NCBI GenBank assembly: GCA_946533395.1
Contig: CAMNBU010000007.1
Span: forward strand, 18,080-82,079
DNA: 64,000 bases
Direction of reading: 5' to 3'
Origin: UBA4292 sp002395865
Lineage (GTDB): Bacteria; Bacillota; Clostridia; Lachnospirales; Lachnospiraceae
The notes beneath the pieces were generated by a model. It worked only from the letters and a program-made list of their open reading frames with translations. It was not told where the DNA came from and searched no databases. The position numbers were made by a program, and so were the translations under genes. This document shows, piece by piece, positions 23,127-33,025 of the stretch; the first letter of the stretch is position 1; the number at the start of each line of letters is the position of its first letter.

Positions 23127-26100
23127 TTAAAGTGGTTTAAAAAGTTCGGAAATGATATGCTGCCTCTTCTCGTGATTCATGACAGCATCCTCGAGCAGAT
23201 TGTACTGACCCGTAGCCTCGAGCCGTACGAAATCATTTATGGTATCAAACATGCTACCGCCTCTTGAGAAGGTCAGCTCGTCCGAGATCAGTCTTCTCGA
23301 GATGACAGAGACCACATGTCCGCGTATCTCCTCTGAGATTCCGTACTCGTACGTCTCGTCCGCAAATACCACGAGCTGGCTCACGAACACGCCGTCATAC
23401 ATCTTCTGCATGACTACGGTCACCTCGTCCTCCGTATTCATCCTCCTCATGGTGAGGAAGACTCTCGAGGCCTTGGTCGAGCGGTGCTCAAGGAGCAGCT
23501 TGCCGTTTAAGATCGCGGGCACGCTCACACGGTCGGAAAGCTTCGCGTAGAAGCCGAACAGAAGTCCCTTGCGGACCAGCTTCTTCAGCAGATCCTCGCA
23601 CATCTCATTCTGCTGCAGGATGACATTTTCGTTCTCAGTCAGGTAGTAGAGAAGGGCTATGGATATGATGTCTATGTTCTGATACTCCTCACGGATCATG
23701 CTCATGGTCTCAGTACCGTAGAGAATGTCCGCTATATCGCCGAAAATGGCGATATCGATGGTCTTTCTGTTTACAAAATACTCGTAGCAGCACAGCACAT
23801 GGTACGCCCTGATGACCGTCTCCTTAAGCCCGTGACAGCTCCTGTATATCTTGTAGACCTTCTCGATATCCTCCTTGTCGCCGGAGAACAGCATCTGCGC
23901 AAGGACGCGCTCCGGAAGATCCGATACGTCCCCGCCGTGCTTCTCGCAGGTGAAAAGGAGCCTCTTCATCTCCTCGTTCGAGCCGTTGTAGAACCTGCAC
24001 AGGTACTCACACAGCTCGGATGTGGTGATGCTCTTGCCGAATAGGTACATGGAAAGGCTGATCAGGTAGTCCTCGCTCGCCCCTCCTATGCGATTATAGT
24101 GGTTCAGCGCTATCTTCAGGAGACTATCGTACTTGAGACCGTTGACCGAATTGTCCCTTATGTACTCGTATACCTCCTCGAGATGCCCTGCCTTTATCAT
24201 GCACTCGAGAGCCTTTCTCCTGTCGTGGTATGACAGAGACGGCAGGTCGAGTGACATAAGGACCTCCTCCACCATGGGCTTGTCCTTATTCATGCAGTAA
24301 TCGAGCAGTCTGGAAATGATCCTGCCCCTGAACACCTCGGATATCTCCGCGCACAGAAGCAGCTTATCGAGCAGCTCCCTCTCCTTATCGTCGCGAAGGG
24401 GCCTGTCGATAAATGTCATGGCGCGTCTTACCATGAATACAAGATTCTCCGGGTAGACCTCCTCGCATTTGGTCAAAAGCTCCGGCTGAGAGAAGATGAG
24501 CTCGCTCTTGTACGGAACATCCGTGTAGCGGTTACCCAGACTGTCCACGAACATGATGAAGCTGTCCGCTGTATACACGGGCGCATAGGTAACTCCCCTG
24601 TCGAGGTCGTAGCTGTCCTCAAAGCCGAGCTCGGGACATCTGACTATCATCCTCTCCATGACAGGGTTGTCGCACTTGATCTCACACGCCAGCAGCAGCT
24701 CGGGAAGAACGCCTGCGAGCCTCTCGTCTATCATATCCTGATATACGAGCTTTTTATACAATGGCACCATTCTTCTGCTTATGTGCCCGGCCAGAAGACT
24801 CGTTATGGCATACTCCTCCATCTGGTCCGAATACTCCGCGTAGACCTGCGTGCTCTCCGGGTAATATTTCAGTATATTGTCATAGATCAGTTCCTTGAGA
24901 TCGTCGCGAAGATCCTGGCTGTACGCAAAATACAGCAGCACCTCCTCGGGGAGAGCTCCCTCAAAATCCGCGGGAAGCGACTCCAGATATGCCTCGTAGA
25001 GACCGACGATATTTACACCGTCCTTTATTCCGTCACTGTACCAATTGAAATACTGCTCCCCGCGCATATTGCAGCGGATGAGATATGAGCAGATGTTCTC
25101 AAGCACGGCGTGAGTCGGATACTGCGTATGGATATCCTCGAGCATGTGAAGCGTGAACTGGTCGAAGCGGCTCTCGTAGCTGCCCGCCCTTGCGGCATTC
25201 TCAGCGACCTGCTGAGAAAGTATACCCCACTTCGCGCCGAATCTGACACACTGCATCTCGAATTCGTTAAGGACTCTGAACAGATCCGGTGACTCCCTGT
25301 AGATCTCGCAGGCCATAACATAGAGAAGCGGGCTGTGGCATCCGTTCTGAAACAGCTCCTTAAGGCGCAGAATGCACAGGCTCCTGTTCTCCCTGACGCT
25401 CTCATCGGTCTGAAGGAGCATCAGCATCAGCATGGGATCCTGTCCGTTCTCTGTATAATATTTCATGATGAGCTTCGCGGCAGTATCCATCTGCTCGCTG
25501 CTCTCGTTGTATATAGCTCTTATGTGGAGGAAGAAACAATAGGCTCTGTTGTTCTTCAGCCTGTTCTTCATTACTTCCTCGCGCACATCATCTATGTACT
25601 GCTCGGCTCCCGGTATATCACCGTTTATAAGCCTGAAGTATATGAGGAAGAGCTTCTTCTCCCAGCTCCCGGGGTCTTCGGAACACATTCTCTCACAGAG
25701 CCTCAGGAGCTTTACGAGCTGCTCTGTGCCGCTCTCACCCTTCACCTTGGCCACTCTGTACTCGATATAGAGTCTGAGGCCCTCGGCGTAGAGTTCCTTC
25801 TCGGAGAGGTTCTTCGAACTGGAGAAATGCACTCTGTCGGTCTTCTGGACTCTTACCTCCACGCGCTGCTCACCCCTTACACTGGTGATCATCACGTGTC
25901 CCTCGTTCATACCGGTGCCCAGCACCTCGGGATTTATCGTAAAAGGTATCTCAAGTATGCCTTCCTCGTTGAATGCGTCTGTCGTGACCGAACTCATATC
26001 GGTCGAAAGCCATGGTTTGTCGGTGGATATGTTGAGTATTCCGTAGCCCCAGGTGCTCTTTTTTACCGTTACCGTTCCCCTCATATCCTCCGATATCTCG

Positions 26101-26708
26101 GAAAATACTATGGGCTCGGAGTTCACCTCATAGGAGATGGAGGCCTTCGCCTTATTGTATACAAGGAACTCCTCCATGCCGCGTCTTTCATTTCTGTCGA
26201 CGCAAAGGGTCTGATAGAGCGCCTGCCGGTTGAGCTCCTTCATGAAGGGAAGGCGGATGAAGCTTCCGGATCTGAAGAGCTTGAGCGCGTTCTTCTCATC
26301 GTCGATGACGTAGTCGGCGAAATCCTCTATCACGGGAAATGTCCTTCCCTCGGGGCCGTAGCCCTTCTCCTGCATGTCGAAGAAGTACGGAACGGTCCTG
26401 GTGCCCACGTTCGTCACAAGGTTCAGTGCGCCCTCTATTCGCGCCTGCCCCGAGAGGCCCATCGTGTTGACCTCTATCTCGATCCTTACATTTTTACCGT
26501 AGAAGACACGATTCGGTATGGTCACTCTGCTGTGCGTACTGTAAGCGACGCCCTTGAGCATGGCACCGTTCTTCACATCCAGTACCAGCTGTGTCCTGTA
26601 GATACCGTCAATGTTTATCTTCTCGTTCAACTCGTCGGGCACTATGGTAAACTCAGGTTTTTTGAATTCCACCTGCCCGCCGGCAAGCTCACGAATACGT
26701 TCCTTCAT
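23127..26708 (-). CDS. DUF5717 large protein
   Basis: About 1,193 residues from ATG 26708; the open frame extends further but that part covers a hairpin-rich leader. No signal peptide or long membrane segment. The first ~330 residues are rich in beta strands with repeated Ig/DUF-like parts (VTVKKSTWGYGILNISTDKP); the remainder is helical and repeat-like. This fits DUF5717, which occurs with DUF5716 in Lachnospiraceae. No Shine-Dalgarno sequence lies before the ATG; instead a seven-codon upstream ORF with a good GGAGG ends with its TGA overlapping this ATG, so translation is probably coupled. Function unknown. Confidence 0.75.
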   Translation of the reverse strand: MKERIRELAGGQVEFKKPEFTIVPDELNEKINIDGIYRTQLVLDVKNGAMLKGVAYSTHSRVTIPNRVFYGKNVRIEIEVNTMGLSGQARIEGALNLVTNVGTRTVPYFFDMQEKGYGPEGRTFPVIEDFADYVIDDEKNALKLFRSGSFIRLPFMKELNRQALYQTLCVDRNERRGMEEFLVYNKAKASISYEVNSEPIVFSEISEDMRGTVTVKKSTWGYGILNISTDKPWLSTDMSSVTTDAFNEEGILEIPFTINPEVLGTGMNEGHVMITSVRGEQRVEVRVQKTDRVHFSSSKNLSEKELYAEGLRLYIEYRVAKVKGESGTEQLVKLLRLCERMCSEDPGSWEKKLFLIYFRLINGDIPGAEQYIDDVREEVMKNRLKNNRAYCFFLHIRAIYNESSEQMDTAAKLIMKYYTENGQDPMLMLMLLQTDESVRENRSLCILRLKELFQNGCHSPLLYVMACEIYRESPDLFRVLNEFEMQCVRFGAKWGILSQQVAENAARAGSYESRFDQFTLHMLEDIHTQYPTHAVLENICSYLIRCNMRGEQYFNWYSDGIKDGVNIVGLYEAYLESLPADFEGALPEEVLLYFAYSQDLRDDLKELIYDNILKYYPESTQVYAEYSDQMEEYAITSLLAGHISRRMVPLYKKLVYQDMIDERLAGVLPELLLACEIKCDNPVMERMIVRCPELGFEDSYDLDRGVTYAPVYTADSFIMFVDSLGNRYTDVPYKSELIFSQPELLTKCEEVYPENLVFMVRRAMTFIDRPLRDDKERELLDKLLLCAEISEVFRGRIISRLLDYCMNKDKPMVEEVLMSLDLPSLSYHDRRKALECMIKAGHLEEVYEYIRDNSVNGLKYDSLLKIALNHYNRIGGASEDYLISLSMYLFGKSITTSELCEYLCRFYNGSNEEMKRLLFTCEKHGGDVSDLPERVLAQMLFSGDKEDIEKVYKIYRSCHGLKETVIRAYHVLCCYEYFVNRKTIDIAIFGDIADILYGTETMSMIREEYQNIDIISIALLYYLTENENVILQQNEMCEDLLKKLVRKGLLFGFYAKLSDRVSVPAILNGKLLLEHRSTKASRVFLTMRRMNTEDEVTVVMQKMYDGVFVSQLVVFADETYEYGISEEIRGHVVSVISRRLISDELTFSRGGSMFDTINDFVRLEATGQYNLLEDAVMNHEKRQHIISELFKPL

Positions 26709-26728
26709 TTTCTGCGATGCACAGGCAT
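26705..26728 (-). CDS. Leader peptide (uORF) coupled to the DUF5717 gene
   Basis: Codons read M-P-V-H-R-R-K-stop. GGAGG (26741-26737) is 8 bases before its ATG, an ideal distance, while the main ATG has no site of its own. The TGA overlaps the main ATG (ATGA). Two of seven codons are Arg. Evidence is position only; translation is not shown. Confidence 0.45.
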   Translation of the reverse strand: MPVHRRK

Positions 26729-26753
26729 GGTGCCAGCCTCCGGCGTGCCTGCC
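26722..26753 (-). promoter_or_regulatory. Start-proximal hairpin element, copy 1
   Basis: Plus-strand caggcatggtg (26722-26732) and cgtgcctgc (26744-26752) can pair through caggca/tgcctg. The same two words with the same 22-base offset lie at 36182, and in both cases the element ends 13 bases before the start codon. The 11 bases between the words differ. Confidence 0.55.
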
Positions 26754-26817
26754 GCACCGGAGTGAGGACTGATTGTTAATATCAGTCCCGATCATTACCG
26801 ACAAAAGACCACTCTTA

Positions 26818-26846
26818 ATAATACAATACTTTAAAGGTTTTTTCAA
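26818..26846 (-). promoter_or_regulatory. Promoter of the DUF5717-DUF5716-valS operon
   Basis: TTGAAA (26846-26841), 17 bases, TATTAT (26823-26818) on the minus strand. The leader of about 100 bases holds a hairpin ggactgat/atcagtcc (26766-26788) and the element above. Confidence 0.75.
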
Positions 26847-26851
26847 CCCAT

Positions 26852-26886
26852 AAAAAAAGAATAAACACCCCGTCAGAGGTGTTTAT
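26852..26886 (-). terminator. Terminator of the MoxR-rarA operon
   Basis: Stem ataaacacc (26861-26869) / ggtgtttat (26878-26886) followed on the minus strand by a seven-T run. It overlaps the rarA stop codon. Confidence 0.8.
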
Positions 26887-28186
26887 CTATCCTGTTTCTT
26901 ATTTCTTTCTCAAAACCTTCGTCCGAGGGCGCGTAAAATGTGATGTCACCGGCTCTTTCGGGCAGGTATCTCTGCGCAACATAGTGCCCCGGAAAGTCGT
27001 GGGGATACATATATCCTACTCCCCTGCCGAGCTTCGCACTGCCCTTGTAGTGCGCGTCCTGAAGGTACGGAGGTATGGGCAGATTAGCCGTCTGCTCCAC
27101 ATATTTCATAGCCTGCTCTATCGCCACGCAGGAGGAATTCGACTTTGGCGCCGTGGCCACATATATGGCTGCCTGTGACAGTATAAGCTGCGATTCGGGC
27201 ATGCCCACGCGCTCCACCTCGGCCGCTGCGCTTGCGGCAACTACCATCGCCATGGGGTCAGCGTTGCCCACATCCTCGCTCGCGCAGATCATGATCCTTC
27301 TGGCTATGAATTTGATATCCTCCCCCGCGCTGAGCATCCTCGCGAGATAATACACCGCCGCATCCGGATCAGAGCCTCTCATGCTCTTTATGAACGCGCT
27401 GATGGTGTCATAGTGTTCATCGCCGTCGGCATCGTATCTTATGGCCTTCTTCTGTATGCACTCACTCACCACGTCCAGTGTGAGATGGATGATACCGTCC
27501 TCCGATCTGGGAGTCGTGGTGATGCCAAGCTCAACGGCATTGATGGCTCTTCTGGCATCCCCTCCCGCGGCATCGGACAGAAAGCTCACCGCCTCGTCCG
27601 TAATCTGTGCCCCGAAGCTTCCGAGTCCCCTCTCGGAGTCATTTACCGCGACAAGTATGATCTTCGCGACATCCTCGCGCGAAAGCGGCTTAAGCTCTAA
27701 GACCACTGATCTGGATATGAGAGCGTTATTCACCTCGAAATACGGATTCTCCGTAGTGGCGCCTATCAGTACGACCGTGCCGTCCTCGACAAAGGGCAGG
27801 AGGTAGTCCTGCTGCGCCTTGTTGAAGCGGTGTATCTCATCGATGAAGAGTATCGTGCCGCGCCCGTATGCGCCTCTGACATTCTTAGCCTCCGCCACCA
27901 CGGTCTCCATATCCTTTTTCCCTGCGGACGTGGCATTTATCTGTTTAAAATCGGCCTTGGTCGCTCCCGCGATGACCTTCGCGAGCGTGGTCTTTCCCGT
28001 GCCGGGAGGTCCGTAGAATATCACCGACCCGAGCTTATCGGCCTTTATCATGCGCGAGAGCAGCTTGCCATCGCCTATTATATGCTCCTGTCCCACGACC
28101 TCCGAGAGCGTTCTCGGTCTCATACGTGCCGCAAGGGGAGCCTCCTTTTCCTGCGACCTCTCGCGCATATAATCAAAAAGGTCCAA
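26873..28186 (-). CDS. rarA: Replication-associated recombination protein RarA (MgsA)
   Basis: AAA+ ATPase that acts at stalled replication forks and single-strand DNA. 437 residues, usual length. Walker A GPPGTGKTT near residues 59-67, Walker B LFIDEIHRF near 112-120, sensor region GATTENPYFEV, arginine-finger region and the C-terminal MgsA tetramerisation part (MYPHDFPGHYVAQRYLPE). It follows the transglutaminase gene by 23 bases and ends in a terminator. Confidence 0.95.
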   Translation of the reverse strand: MDLFDYMRERSQEKEAPLAARMRPRTLSEVVGQEHIIGDGKLLSRMIKADKLGSVIFYGPPGTGKTTLAKVIAGATKADFKQINATSAGKKDMETVVAEAKNVRGAYGRGTILFIDEIHRFNKAQQDYLLPFVEDGTVVLIGATTENPYFEVNNALISRSVVLELKPLSREDVAKIILVAVNDSERGLGSFGAQITDEAVSFLSDAAGGDARRAINAVELGITTTPRSEDGIIHLTLDVVSECIQKKAIRYDADGDEHYDTISAFIKSMRGSDPDAAVYYLARMLSAGEDIKFIARRIMICASEDVGNADPMAMVVAASAAAEVERVGMPESQLILSQAAIYVATAPKSNSSCVAIEQAMKYVEQTANLPIPPYLQDAHYKGSAKLGRGVGYMYPHDFPGHYVAQRYLPERAGDITFYAPSDEGFEKEIRNRIDKHL

Positions 28187-28209
28187 TTCCTGTCAACTTC
28201 CTTTCAGTT

Positions 28210-30759
28210 TCAGTCACATCTGACCGATCTCTTTATCGAGGCGGCAAGACTCATAAATCGGTTCCTGTCATCCTTGGTCACGGGAGCCGGGGAATAAGCC
28301 GCCTTCTTGTATATGTCCGCAAACTCCGTAAGCTGTGTCTCCCCGGCACCCCTCTTTGTAAATGTCTTCACGAGCTCGGTGACGGTGGCATTATCGTCAT
28401 CTAGGAGTTTTTTCCTGCGCGCCCACGCGCAAAGTCCCGAGTAGGTCTTCATGATTCTCATGCCGTAACCCTCATAGAAGCTCTCCCTGCCCAGATGTCT
28501 CTCGTACGCCTTCTTGACAGATCTTCCCGCAAAAAACAGCGCCACCGCGATGCCCGCGCCGATAATTATCCTTATAGCCAGCATTACGCCCTGACCCGCG
28601 GGTGAGTCCATTATATTCTGTATGAAATCGGCCGTGTCATCACTCATGTCCATTCTTCCGATGCGGCTCCACAGGCTGTCGAACTCCTCATCCTCCGCGT
28701 TTCCGAAGGAGGACGGTGTAAGCTCCACCGGCACCCATCCGAAGCCGTTCAGGTACACCTCGACCCATGCATGGGCTCTTGAGTCGTCTATATCCGCCTT
28801 CACCACGGCTGTCTTACCTGCCGGTGCCTCTCCGACGATCCAGTCCTCGTATTCCTCGCCCTCGACGAACTCCGCGTCCACCACATCACTCATGGACACT
28901 ACATAGCCCTCGACATATCTCGCGGGTATGCCCATGGTGCGAAGAAGAAGCGTTCCGGCCGTGGCGAAATATGAACAGTATCCCTTCTTCTGCGTCGAAA
29001 GGAAATAAGTCACGAAATCATTGCCCTTGGGCGTGACTCCCGGGTTCAGAGTGTAGGGATACTCCGCCTGGAACATATCCCTTATCTGCTCTATTATCTC
29101 CACAGTGCTGCCCGAAAAGCCCTTCTCAGCGCAGAAATGACGCAGGTAGCTCTCCACATTCAGTCTGTCCTGCTCATATCTGGTATCCGATATGACCTCA
29201 GTGGAGCTCTTATTGGCTCCCCAGACGCTTAAATAGTTGTTCCTTACGAACCTGTCTATCTCATCCTGCGGCGCCTGATCGACGTATGAGCTGTTCCAGA
29301 TATCCGGATAGACATAGTAGGTCAGATCCCTGTAGGCTCCCGCCCTCACCGCGTACGGCACCCTGGTGAGCTCCGAGATAGAATATCCCGTGCCGCCGAA
29401 GCTGGTCGAGTACGCTCCGCTCGCGAAATCGAACTGCGTGTAATAAGGGTATGCGAGATAATTGATGCCCAGAGCCGCATCCTGCGGGTCCACGAGCATC
29501 CTGCCCTTTAATATCTTCGGGTCACTTTCGGCGAGCTTTTCGAGTCTGTTCGCCTCGAGATTTATCAGATCCTGCGCGCTCGCCAGCTCAGGTGAGGAAT
29601 ATATCACCTCGTCGTCGGGAAATGAATTTGCCCAGCCGCTGCCGTAATATGCCACACCTACATACGACTTGAGATATACCGTCTCGCGCGAATAAGGCGC
29701 AAATGTCACATACAGGTCGGTCTCGTAATCGCTGTAGACCGTGCCGTATCTGCCCAGTTTACCGGAATTAAGGCCGCTGACACCGCCGTCGCTGTCCTTA
29801 TGAAAAAGGCCGTAGAATCCGTAGAGGAGCACCTGCCTGACGGTCTGATTGGTCGATTCCTTCACCTCAAGGAGCCTGCTGTCGGGTCTGTGCGCGCTGG
29901 CGGGAAATATGACCGCCATCACGATGCACACTGCCGTCATAAACACCGCAAAAACCGCCCCCACCTGCGCTATGACGCGGCCGTTCGAGAAGTGGAGGTA
30001 ATAGTTATTGTGCGACATGTGGATTCGTCTGGTGTTCTTCTTTTTCGTGGGCATCGCAAACTGATGGTTATGCCTGAGGAAAAAGCATGCCAGAAGCACA
30101 TATACGAGCGCCGCGGTGAGAATGACCGACGGAGCCGCATCGAAATACATACCGAACTGCAGCACCGGAAATACCACCAGAAGCACGGTCAGGGGACTCT
30201 GCTCGTTGTTGAACACAAAGTTCAAAAGCACCATCAGTACAAAGCCCACGGATATAAAGAACGCCGTGATCGTAGCCTCGTGCTGCTGTGCGAAAGCCTC
30301 GGTGTAGGTCTTCTCGAAGTCCATATCCCAGTATTCGGATATGAATACATAAAAATCATTTAAAAATCCGTTTAGTCCGCTGTTTATATAATTCCTGAAG
30401 TATATTATTACTACCGTAAAAATGACAAAGATCAATATATAGCCGATATTCTGCCACGCTCTTCTGACGTTCATGAGTGAGAGAAGCAGCGAAAAAATAC
30501 CATAGCTCATCACCACCGCCGTCAGACTGTAACCGATCTCAAATGAATCGGCAAAAGCCATGGTCACACCCGTGACCATGGAGAATAAGAGTACCGCGTT
30601 TAACAGAGCATGTTTTATCTTCTGGTCTTCCGAGAACTTCACGGACCTGTTTACCACGCGTATACCGCTTACAAGTCCGGCCTTCTCCTCCAGATACTCT
30701 TCGCGCCGAAATATTCTTCTGAGAGCTTTTCTGAATGATGAACCACCGTTTTCCATCAA
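28210..30759 (-). CDS. TgpA-like membrane transglutaminase-domain protein
   Basis: 849 residues. Several membrane helices in the first ~290 residues, an external transglutaminase-like domain with the Cys in KKGYCSYFATAGTLLLRTMG, the His in DSRAHAWVEVYL and the following acidic position, one further membrane helix near residue 730, and a cytoplasmic C-terminal tail. The layout fits TgpA/DUF3488-type proteins. Together with the DUF58 and MoxR genes upstream on the same transcript it forms the widespread MoxR-DUF58-transglutaminase module. The substrate is unknown. Confidence 0.88.
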   Translation of the reverse strand: MMENGGSSFRKALRRIFRREEYLEEKAGLVSGIRVVNRSVKFSEDQKIKHALLNAVLLFSMVTGVTMAFADSFEIGYSLTAVVMSYGIFSLLLSLMNVRRAWQNIGYILIFVIFTVVIIYFRNYINSGLNGFLNDFYVFISEYWDMDFEKTYTEAFAQQHEATITAFFISVGFVLMVLLNFVFNNEQSPLTVLLVVFPVLQFGMYFDAAPSVILTAALVYVLLACFFLRHNHQFAMPTKKKNTRRIHMSHNNYYLHFSNGRVIAQVGAVFAVFMTAVCIVMAVIFPASAHRPDSRLLEVKESTNQTVRQVLLYGFYGLFHKDSDGGVSGLNSGKLGRYGTVYSDYETDLYVTFAPYSRETVYLKSYVGVAYYGSGWANSFPDDEVIYSSPELASAQDLINLEANRLEKLAESDPKILKGRMLVDPQDAALGINYLAYPYYTQFDFASGAYSTSFGGTGYSISELTRVPYAVRAGAYRDLTYYVYPDIWNSSYVDQAPQDEIDRFVRNNYLSVWGANKSSTEVISDTRYEQDRLNVESYLRHFCAEKGFSGSTVEIIEQIRDMFQAEYPYTLNPGVTPKGNDFVTYFLSTQKKGYCSYFATAGTLLLRTMGIPARYVEGYVVSMSDVVDAEFVEGEEYEDWIVGEAPAGKTAVVKADIDDSRAHAWVEVYLNGFGWVPVELTPSSFGNAEDEEFDSLWSRIGRMDMSDDTADFIQNIMDSPAGQGVMLAIRIIIGAGIAVALFFAGRSVKKAYERHLGRESFYEGYGMRIMKTYSGLCAWARRKKLLDDDNATVTELVKTFTKRGAGETQLTEFADIYKKAAYSPAPVTKDDRNRFMSLAASIKRSVRCD

Positions 30760-30766
30760 ATCTTAC

Positions 30767-31900
30767 CTATGTGATCTTAACTCGCACGCACTCCGCAAGC
30801 ACGCGGCCTTCCTCCTCCAGCACAAAAAGGCGCTCACACGCCTCCATTCCCGCAGTGCATTCGCTGTAGGAGGGGAAAATATATATGAATTCTCCGAACT
30901 CATCCATCGTCTTTGCGCACATCTCGCGAGCCGCACCCGGCTCGGTCGACAGGTTCTCATAGTAGAGCATGGAGATCGCGTTCCTGCCCTCGGTGCGTGT
31001 ACTGACCTCTTCCTTCTTGAGTTCTCCTATGGAAGGGCTGTACCAGCACAGACAGAAGGGTCTCTTCTGCGCTATGAGATGCTCCATCAGAGCAGTATAC
31101 GCGTCAAATACTCTGTCAAAGGGCAGATTCCTCTTATATGTCTCCTCGGGGGAGAGACCGGTCATATCCGGCCTGTAGAGCTCCACCAGTACCAGAACAT
31201 CGTTTGACGATATGGCGCCGTACTCCTTCACTATCAGCCTCTCGAGCTTCGTGGACAGCTTCCAGTGTATCCTGTTCGGCTTATCCCCCGGCCGGTAATC
31301 CCTCGTGTCTATGACCTGTGAGGAATCATTGCCCTTGGTGTCCTGCTCCACCAGCTCCGTGAGACCTGCGCCTCCTATGGCCTCGGTGGATATGTCCATC
31401 TCGGTGTAAGGCGCGTTCACTATTACAGTGGCAGATTCGCTCACGGGTCTCTTAAGCGAGAACATACCTGTGTAGTCCCAGATCTCCACCTCCGTGGCAC
31501 TGATATTTATCGCGCCGCAGAGCATGCTCCTTATATCCAGCACAGCCTGCGCAGGCTTTCCGGCCGGTATGCCGCAGCCGAAATAGTAGGTCTCGGGCTG
31601 ACGGTGGAACTGGTTCTCTATGACCACCTTCACCAGGCTTCGCATGACAGGCAAAAACGCGTCGCATTTAAGCGTGAGCCTTATCGTGATCTGCGCGTTC
31701 CTCTCTATCGGTGTCGGGGCAGACAGTTCAAACGATACCTTGTCCGCCACATACCTGAGCGCTATATATGACACCACGGGAACTATCGCCATGATGATCA
31801 TGGCCGCCAGGAAAAAGTAGTTCACATAAAACCTGTAGCACAGTGCCATCAGCGCAAAAAAGAAGACATAGCAGAGCCTTGTATACAGATTCTTAAACAT
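30767..31900 (-). CDS. DUF58 domain protein
   Basis: 377 residues. Two membrane helices lie near residues 8-50. The DUF58 core is recognised from DYRPGDKPNRIHWKLSTKLERLIVKEY, followed by a vWA-like part (VLVLVELYRPD). It stands between the MoxR ATPase (8-base gap) and the transglutaminase (7-base gap). Partner of MoxR in an envelope-related process whose details are unknown. GGAGACGGG precedes the ATG. Confidence 0.9.
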   Translation of the reverse strand: MFKNLYTRLCYVFFFALMALCYRFYVNYFFLAAMIIMAIVPVVSYIALRYVADKVSFELSAPTPIERNAQITIRLTLKCDAFLPVMRSLVKVVIENQFHRQPETYYFGCGIPAGKPAQAVLDIRSMLCGAINISATEVEIWDYTGMFSLKRPVSESATVIVNAPYTEMDISTEAIGGAGLTELVEQDTKGNDSSQVIDTRDYRPGDKPNRIHWKLSTKLERLIVKEYGAISSNDVLVLVELYRPDMTGLSPEETYKRNLPFDRVFDAYTALMEHLIAQKRPFCLCWYSPSIGELKKEEVSTRTEGRNAISMLYYENLSTEPGAAREMCAKTMDEFGEFIYIFPSYSECTAGMEACERLFVLEEEGRVLAECVRVKIT

Positions 31901-31908
31901 CCCGTCTC

Positions 31909-32835
31909 CTATGCACTGGGCAGTTTTGTGGCTGCGGCTATCTCATCGAGCGCACTGATGACTGTGGCTCCCCTTGCCTTGGCCTTCGCGCAAAGGGTGA
32001 GCCTGTGTATCGCAGTCTCGTGGAATACGGCAAGCACGTGCTCGGGAAGCACGAACTGCGCCCCCTCCATGTATGCTGTAGCCTTGGCCATCTTAAGTAT
32101 CGATAGACTCGCACGGGGGCTCAGACCCGTAACGAAATAGTTGTCGTTTCTGGTGTTCTCCGTAAGTCTTACTATGTAGTCGAATACCGAGTTGTGCACG
32201 AATATCTTATCTGCGCCCTCCTGCATCTCCTTCACCTGTTCAAGTGTAAGGGTGCTGGTGAGCTGAGCGAGAACCGCTCCGACATTGCCCTTTAAGATAT
32301 TGACCGCGTTCTCGTGGTCGGGGTAGCCCATGGACAGTCTGACCATGAAGCGGTCGAGCTGGGACTCGGGGAGCTTCTGCGTACCCGAGGAACCGAAGGG
32401 GTTCTGCGTGGCAATGACCACGAATGGCTTCGGCAGAGGTCTTGTAACTCCATCGACCGTGACCTTACCCTCCTCCATGACCTCGAGAAGAGCAGACTGT
32501 GTCTTGGGCGAGGTACGGTTTATCTCATCCGCCAGAAAGATATTGCAGAATACGGAGCCCTCTCTGTACTCGAATTCTCTGGTGGCGCTGTTGAACATGT
32601 TAAAGCCCAGCAGATCACTGGGGAGAACATCCGGTGTAAACTGTACTCTGTGGTACTTAAGAGACATGGTCTTTGAAATGGTAAGTGCAAGAGTGGTCTT
32701 ACCCACGCCCGGTATATCCTCAAGCAGGATGTGTCCGCCCGCAATTATAGCTCCAAGCACCTTGAGAATGACTTCGTCCTTGCCCTTTATAACGCTTCTC
32801 ACGGATGTCATGATCTGTTCGATATCAGCTCGCAT
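31909..32835 (-). CDS. MoxR-family AAA+ ATPase
   Basis: 308 residues. Walker A GVGKTTLA near 43-51, Walker B FLADEINR near 104-111, sensor ATQNP near 147 and the MoxR hallmark GSSGTQKLPESQLDRF. Chaperone-like ATPase, first gene of the MoxR-DUF58-transglutaminase operon. A GGGAGATACT site precedes the start; a TATACT at 32867-32862 may be its -10. Confidence 0.93.
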   Translation of the reverse strand: MRADIEQIMTSVRSVIKGKDEVILKVLGAIIAGGHILLEDIPGVGKTTLALTISKTMSLKYHRVQFTPDVLPSDLLGFNMFNSATREFEYREGSVFCNIFLADEINRTSPKTQSALLEVMEEGKVTVDGVTRPLPKPFVVIATQNPFGSSGTQKLPESQLDRFMVRLSMGYPDHENAVNILKGNVGAVLAQLTSTLTLEQVKEMQEGADKIFVHNSVFDYIVRLTENTRNDNYFVTGLSPRASLSILKMAKATAYMEGAQFVLPEHVLAVFHETAIHRLTLCAKAKARGATVISALDEIAAATKLPSA

Positions 32836-33025
32836 AGTATCTCCCTTATCGGTTTTTGTTTAGTATAACCACACAAGGTAAGTTTAACACAGATTCGTTC
32901 TTTTAGAAATACTGTTTTTTATAAATTTTTCTTAACGAAATCACGAAGAAAGCATTAAAAATAATTAGGAATTGTAAAAAATGGGTTTTTGACAAAAAAA
33001 ATCGCAAAAATAGTTCATTTAAAGC

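Noticed and set aside
25335..26765. 476-codon plus-strand frame opposite DUF5717
   Set aside because: Antisense shadow; no ribosome binding site, His/Leu-rich composition typical of reverse-frame reading of a Glu/Asp/Arg-rich gene.
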